A DNA stretch of 37,349 bases from Myxococcales bacterium (GTDB lineage: Bacteria; Myxococcota_A; UBA9042): contig JAGSHB010000043.1 in the NCBI GenBank assembly GCA_023954815.1, positions 1-37,349 on the forward strand, written 5' to 3'. Position 1 is the first letter of the stretch. The number at the start of each line of letters is the position of its first letter. The translations under genes were made by a program, and so were the position numbers. Shown here piece by piece: positions 34,197 through 37,349 of the stretch. The notes beneath the pieces are model-generated. The model did no database searches. It saw only the letters and a list, made by a program, of their open reading frames with translations, and had not been told where the DNA came from.

Positions 34197-37100
34197 ATGC
34201 TTGCACGCGCTAGCTCTTCACCTGATCGCCGACGGTGGCTTGTGACCGCCACCCTGCTCGCAATGCTTGTGGGATGCAGCGCAGACGAGGGCGGAGCAGG
34301 AGCGCCCGACGGTGCCGTGGTCGACGCGTTCGCCGACGGCAGTCCGACGCCAGAATCGTGCCTGGCCAACAAGCGCTTCTGCTTCAAAGGAGCTACGTGG
34401 GAAGTCTGGAATTGCAGCGCGGCGGGCAAGCCGACGCAGATCCACACGACGTGCGAGAGCGATGAGACCTGCGAGGAGGTCTCCGGCGTAGCAACGTGCT
34501 CAGCTGCGAGCGGCGGCCCTACGACTTGCGTAAAGAACAAGAACTTCTGCTACGACGGCAACGTGTGGGGTTGCAACGTGAAGGGTGAGCCCACCGGGGT
34601 CAAGCAGGTTTGCGATGGGGACACAGTCTGCGGCATCTCGGGCGGAGTGCCCGTCTGTTCGAAGCCGCCGGCTGACGCGAGCAGCGGCGAAGACGCGGGT
34701 AGCGGCGAGGACGCGGGTGACGCTGGAGTTGTTGACGGGGCCACCAGCGGGGACGTCGACGGAGCTGTGTCCGACACAGGTAGCACCGATGGGGGGAGCA
34801 CGGGCCCCACGTCTTGCCCGAAGAACAAGAGCTTCTGCTTCGCCGGAGACATTTGGATGTGCAGCGTCAAGGGCGAACCTATCGGCAAGGTCAAGACCTG
34901 TGCCGGTGGCACGTCTTGCATCGTTTTGAGCGGCATCGCCCAGTGCAAGACACCTCCGGCCGACGCGGGGCCGACAGACACCACCGTCTTTGAGGCTGGC
35001 GCCACGGATGGTGGGGCTGTCGATGCGGGGGCGGGTCCAAAGAGTTGTGTGAAGAACAAGGCGTTCTGCTATGGCGGCAACATCTGGTTGTGCAGCGTCA
35101 AGGGCGAGCCCATCGGGGTGTCGAAGACATGCGAAGGGTCGACGACCTGCCAATTGGTTTCTGGCGTGCCGCTCTGCACCGTGCCCCAGCCGGACGCGGG
35201 CGCAACGGACACAGGTCCGAGCGACACGGTCGTCAGCGATGCTGGTGTGAGCGACGCTGGTCCCAACAACTCGTGCGTGGCGAACAAGTACTACTGCTAC
35301 GGTGGTGATGTGTGGGGCTGCAATGTGAAGGGCGCGCCTTCGGGGAAGATCAAGACGTGCAGTGCCGGAACCACATGCAAGGTTCAGTCCGGAGGCGCTC
35401 AGTGCGTCAAAGACGTCGTCGACGCGGGTTCGAGCGACACGGGGCTTGCCGACATCAGCCCCACCGACACCGGCGCGGGCGACACCGGCGTGAGCGACGC
35501 TGGTCCCAACAGCTCGTGCGTCGCGAACAAGTACTACTGCTACGGCGGGGACCTGTGGGGCTGCAATGTGAAAGGCGTGCCTTCGGGGAAGATCAAGATG
35601 TGCAGTGCCGGAACCACATGCAAGGTTCAGTCCGGAGCAGCCCAGTGCATCAAAGACGTCGTCGACGCGGGTTCGAGCGACACAGGGCCTGCCGACACCG
35701 GCGCGGGCGACACGGGCGTGAGCGACGCAGGGCCCAACAGCTCGTGCGTGGCGAACAAGTACTACTGCTACGACGGCGACGTGTGGGGTTGCAACGTGAA
35801 GGGCGTTCCCTCGGGCAAGGTCAAGACTTGCGGCGCGGGAACCACGTGCACGGTCCAGTCAGGAGTTGCCCAGTGTATCAAGGACGCGGTGGACGCAGGT
35901 TCGAGCGACGCTGGGCCCTCCGATACCGGCGCCAGTGACGCTGGAGCTAGCGACACCAACACCCCGAAGACCTGCGTGAAAGGTAAGACCTTTTGCGACG
36001 GCGTCGCAATTCGCTACTGCACGAGCAATGGCACCTGGGGTAGTGTGAAGACCACGTGCAAGAGTGGCCACGTCTGCGGCATCGAAGGCGGAGCGGCGGT
36101 GTGTATCGCTGGCAAACTCGATTGCAGCGTCAGCCCCTGCGCGTGCGTGCCCACGGCGCCGGCAGCCTGCGTCGCCAAGACCGACTCGTCCGTGAGCTTC
36201 GGCAAGGTCTACAGCACCCAAAAGAAGACTGAGTGCTACAAACCACCGGTGACCCAGACCTGCCCAAAGGGGAATTCGTGTGTGGCTGGAGTCTGTACGA
36301 GCTCGGTGGCCAATCCCAAGGCGCCCTACTACAACGACTCCTGTGACCTGCAGAAACACTTGGCCGTCAAGACCAACCTAGCGGCTGACTGCCGGTGCTT
36401 TTACAATCAGGGCATCAAAGACGGCGTGCCGGTGTGCTACCGCCCCTTCGACGCGTTCAAGGCAGGCAAGTCGGTAAGCACCGGTCCCAGTATCGGGGGT
36501 CTGTCTACCGTGAGCATTGCTGGCGGCACCTACGACGCCAAAGCCGACGAGCTCGTCTGGGCGGTGAGTTGGAACAGCAGCTCCGACCGAAAAGGACTCC
36601 TGTGGGGCGTCAGCGTAAAGTCGGGTAAACGCCGTTTAATTTCGGGTGAATACAAAGGCATGTCGGGGGCGACGACCACCGGGACGGGGCCAGCGCTGGC
36701 CTGGCCGACCGAGGTGCGCTTCGGCGCCAACGGCAAGCTCTACGTGCTCAACAATGTCGCCAGCGCGAAGCCTGAGGTCATCGCTGTCGACCCAACCAAC
36801 GGCAACCGCACCTTGCTCTGGCGTGGAGGCGACAAGAGCTTTGGTCAGTGTGCCTCTCCCACCGTTGGCAAATCGGTGCAGTACACATCCGGCGGATTCG
36901 CGGTTGACGCTGACGGTTCGTTTCTCATCGGGTTTGCCAACCCGGTTTCCGACGGTCGCGGCATTGCCCGCATCAGCGCCGACGCCAAGAGCTGCGCCGT
37001 CGTGACAGCGGTGGGGAGCGCGGGCGCCAAGATCGACAAGGGTACCGGCGGCAAGCTTGGAGGGTTCGTGCAAGGCTTCACGATCGTCGGTGGCAAGATT

Positions 37101-37349
37101 CACGCCCTGACCACGCAGCCCAAGACCCTCTGGCAGATCGACCCTAAGAGCGGCAATCGCGTTGCCCTCGTGGGCGGCGGCACGGGAACCAGTCTCGGCG
37201 AACGGCACGTCGCTTGGGACGCCAAACGCAAGCTCTTCTGGATCGCAGGGATCAAGGACTCGGTGACGGTCTACGCCTTCGATCCGGCCACCAAGAAGCT
37301 CACGCATGCCCAGAAAAATTGCGGTGCCACGAGCTTTATCAAAGTGTGC
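34197..37349 (+). CDS. Repeat-bearing surface lipoprotein with C-terminal beta-propeller (3' end missing)
   Basis: 1051 codons are visible and the frame is still open at the window edge. The ATG at 34197 has AGGAG seven bases upstream and begins a lipoprotein signal peptide (MLARASSSPDRRRWLV, lipobox LVGC then SADEGG). Eight modules of about 45 residues follow, of the form C-V-x-N-K-x-x-C-Y-x-G-x-x-W-x-C-x-V-K-G ... TC ... TTC ... SG-x-x-x-C (for example CVANKYYCYGGDVWGCNVKG), six Cys each. They are joined by acidic linkers rich in Asp, Ala, Gly, Ser and Thr (GSSDTGPADTGAGDTG). Copies 5-7 are nearly identical; copy 8 is degenerate. From about residue 765 a propeller-like domain appears (TYDAKADELVWAVSW, GGFAVDADGSFLIGF, ERHVAWDAKRKLFWIAG). 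Likely a stalk carrying a binding domain. Confidence 0.88.
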   Translation, partial: MLARASSSPDRRRWLVTATLLAMLVGCSADEGGAGAPDGAVVDAFADGSPTPESCLANKRFCFKGATWEVWNCSAAGKPTQIHTTCESDETCEEVSGVATCSAASGGPTTCVKNKNFCYDGNVWGCNVKGEPTGVKQVCDGDTVCGISGGVPVCSKPPADASSGEDAGSGEDAGDAGVVDGATSGDVDGAVSDTGSTDGGSTGPTSCPKNKSFCFAGDIWMCSVKGEPIGKVKTCAGGTSCIVLSGIAQCKTPPADAGPTDTTVFEAGATDGGAVDAGAGPKSCVKNKAFCYGGNIWLCSVKGEPIGVSKTCEGSTTCQLVSGVPLCTVPQPDAGATDTGPSDTVVSDAGVSDAGPNNSCVANKYYCYGGDVWGCNVKGAPSGKIKTCSAGTTCKVQSGGAQCVKDVVDAGSSDTGLADISPTDTGAGDTGVSDAGPNSSCVANKYYCYGGDLWGCNVKGVPSGKIKMCSAGTTCKVQSGAAQCIKDVVDAGSSDTGPADTGAGDTGVSDAGPNSSCVANKYYCYDGDVWGCNVKGVPSGKVKTCGAGTTCTVQSGVAQCIKDAVDAGSSDAGPSDTGASDAGASDTNTPKTCVKGKTFCDGVAIRYCTSNGTWGSVKTTCKSGHVCGIEGGAAVCIAGKLDCSVSPCACVPTAPAACVAKTDSSVSFGKVYSTQKKTECYKPPVTQTCPKGNSCVAGVCTSSVANPKAPYYNDSCDLQKHLAVKTNLAADCRCFYNQGIKDGVPVCYRPFDAFKAGKSVSTGPSIGGLSTVSIAGGTYDAKADELVWAVSWNSSSDRKGLLWGVSVKSGKRRLISGEYKGMSGATTTGTGPALAWPTEVRFGANGKLYVLNNVASAKPEVIAVDPTNGNRTLLWRGGDKSFGQCASPTVGKSVQYTSGGFAVDADGSFLIGFANPVSDGRGIARISADAKSCAVVTAVGSAGAKIDKGTGGKLGGFVQGFTIVGGKIHALTTQPKTLWQIDPKSGNRVALVGGGTGTSLGERHVAWDAKRKLFWIAGIKDSVTVYAFDPATKKLTHAQKNCGATSFIKVC
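35271..35969 (+). repeat. Three near-identical 228-243-bp coding repeats
   Basis: Copies start at 35271, 35514 and 35742, giving periods of 243 and 228 bases. The difference is made by the Asp/Ala/Gly/Ser/Thr linker, which is five residues longer after the first copy. DNA identity is visibly high, including in linkers, which points to recent duplication within the gene. Confidence 0.85.

Overview
The window looks like chromosome of a GC-rich, Gram-negative, predatory or social-type bacterium of the Myxococcota (old Deltaproteobacteria). The grounds are several very large cysteine-rich secreted lipoproteins built from repeats of the CDDGNPCT-DSC and CGDGxCxxGET kinds, RCC1 propellers, thrombospondin type 3 calcium repeats, and long Asp/Ala/Gly/Ser/Thr linkers. 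The assignment is an inference from gene content; no rRNA or other phylogenetic marker is present.

Layout. Positions 1-10642 hold surface proteins on the + strand: the 3' end of a cysteine-rich protein with a somatomedin B-like end, a 2244-residue lipoprotein (two seven-blade RCC1 propellers plus an HEFGH metallopeptidase), a small coupled lipoprotein, and a cysteine-rich lipoprotein. One secreted protein of unknown function lies on the - strand at 8473-9147. Positions 10724-13014 (-) are a three-gene cytoplasmic group: DUF1456/YehS-like protein, SRPBCC protein and serine hydrolase. Positions 13190-17735 (-) hold a propeller lipoprotein, a thrombospondin type 3 repeat protein with a duplicated ribosome-binding site and start codon, and an AgmX/TonB-like membrane protein. 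The RNA helicase DbpA (-) is divergent from an E2-acyltransferase-like protein followed by a RetSat/carotenoid-isomerase-like FAD oxidoreductase (+).

Positions 21751-22854 are gene-poor and carry the decayed C-terminal end of an IS91-type transposase. Positions 22855-28641 (-) form a tightly coupled stressosome operon of six genes: globin-RsbR, RsbS, RsbT, RsbX, a three-domain RsbU-like phosphatase (degenerate ATPase - SpoIIE phosphatase - RsbW-like ATPase), and a membrane Cache-HAMP-STAS protein. The first five genes overlap by 4 bases at every junction. No sigma factor, RsbV or separate RsbW lies in the window, so the output partner is not visible. This is the most interesting system here: haem/oxygen sensing and extracytoplasmic ligand sensing appear to feed one partner-switching module whose last steps are fused into a single protein.

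Positions 28801-29784 encode a sterol desaturase/fatty acid hydroxylase family membrane protein. A gene-poor kilobase follows. The window ends with two more large cysteine-rich lipoproteins, divergently transcribed from a 562-bp gap; the last one runs off the window.
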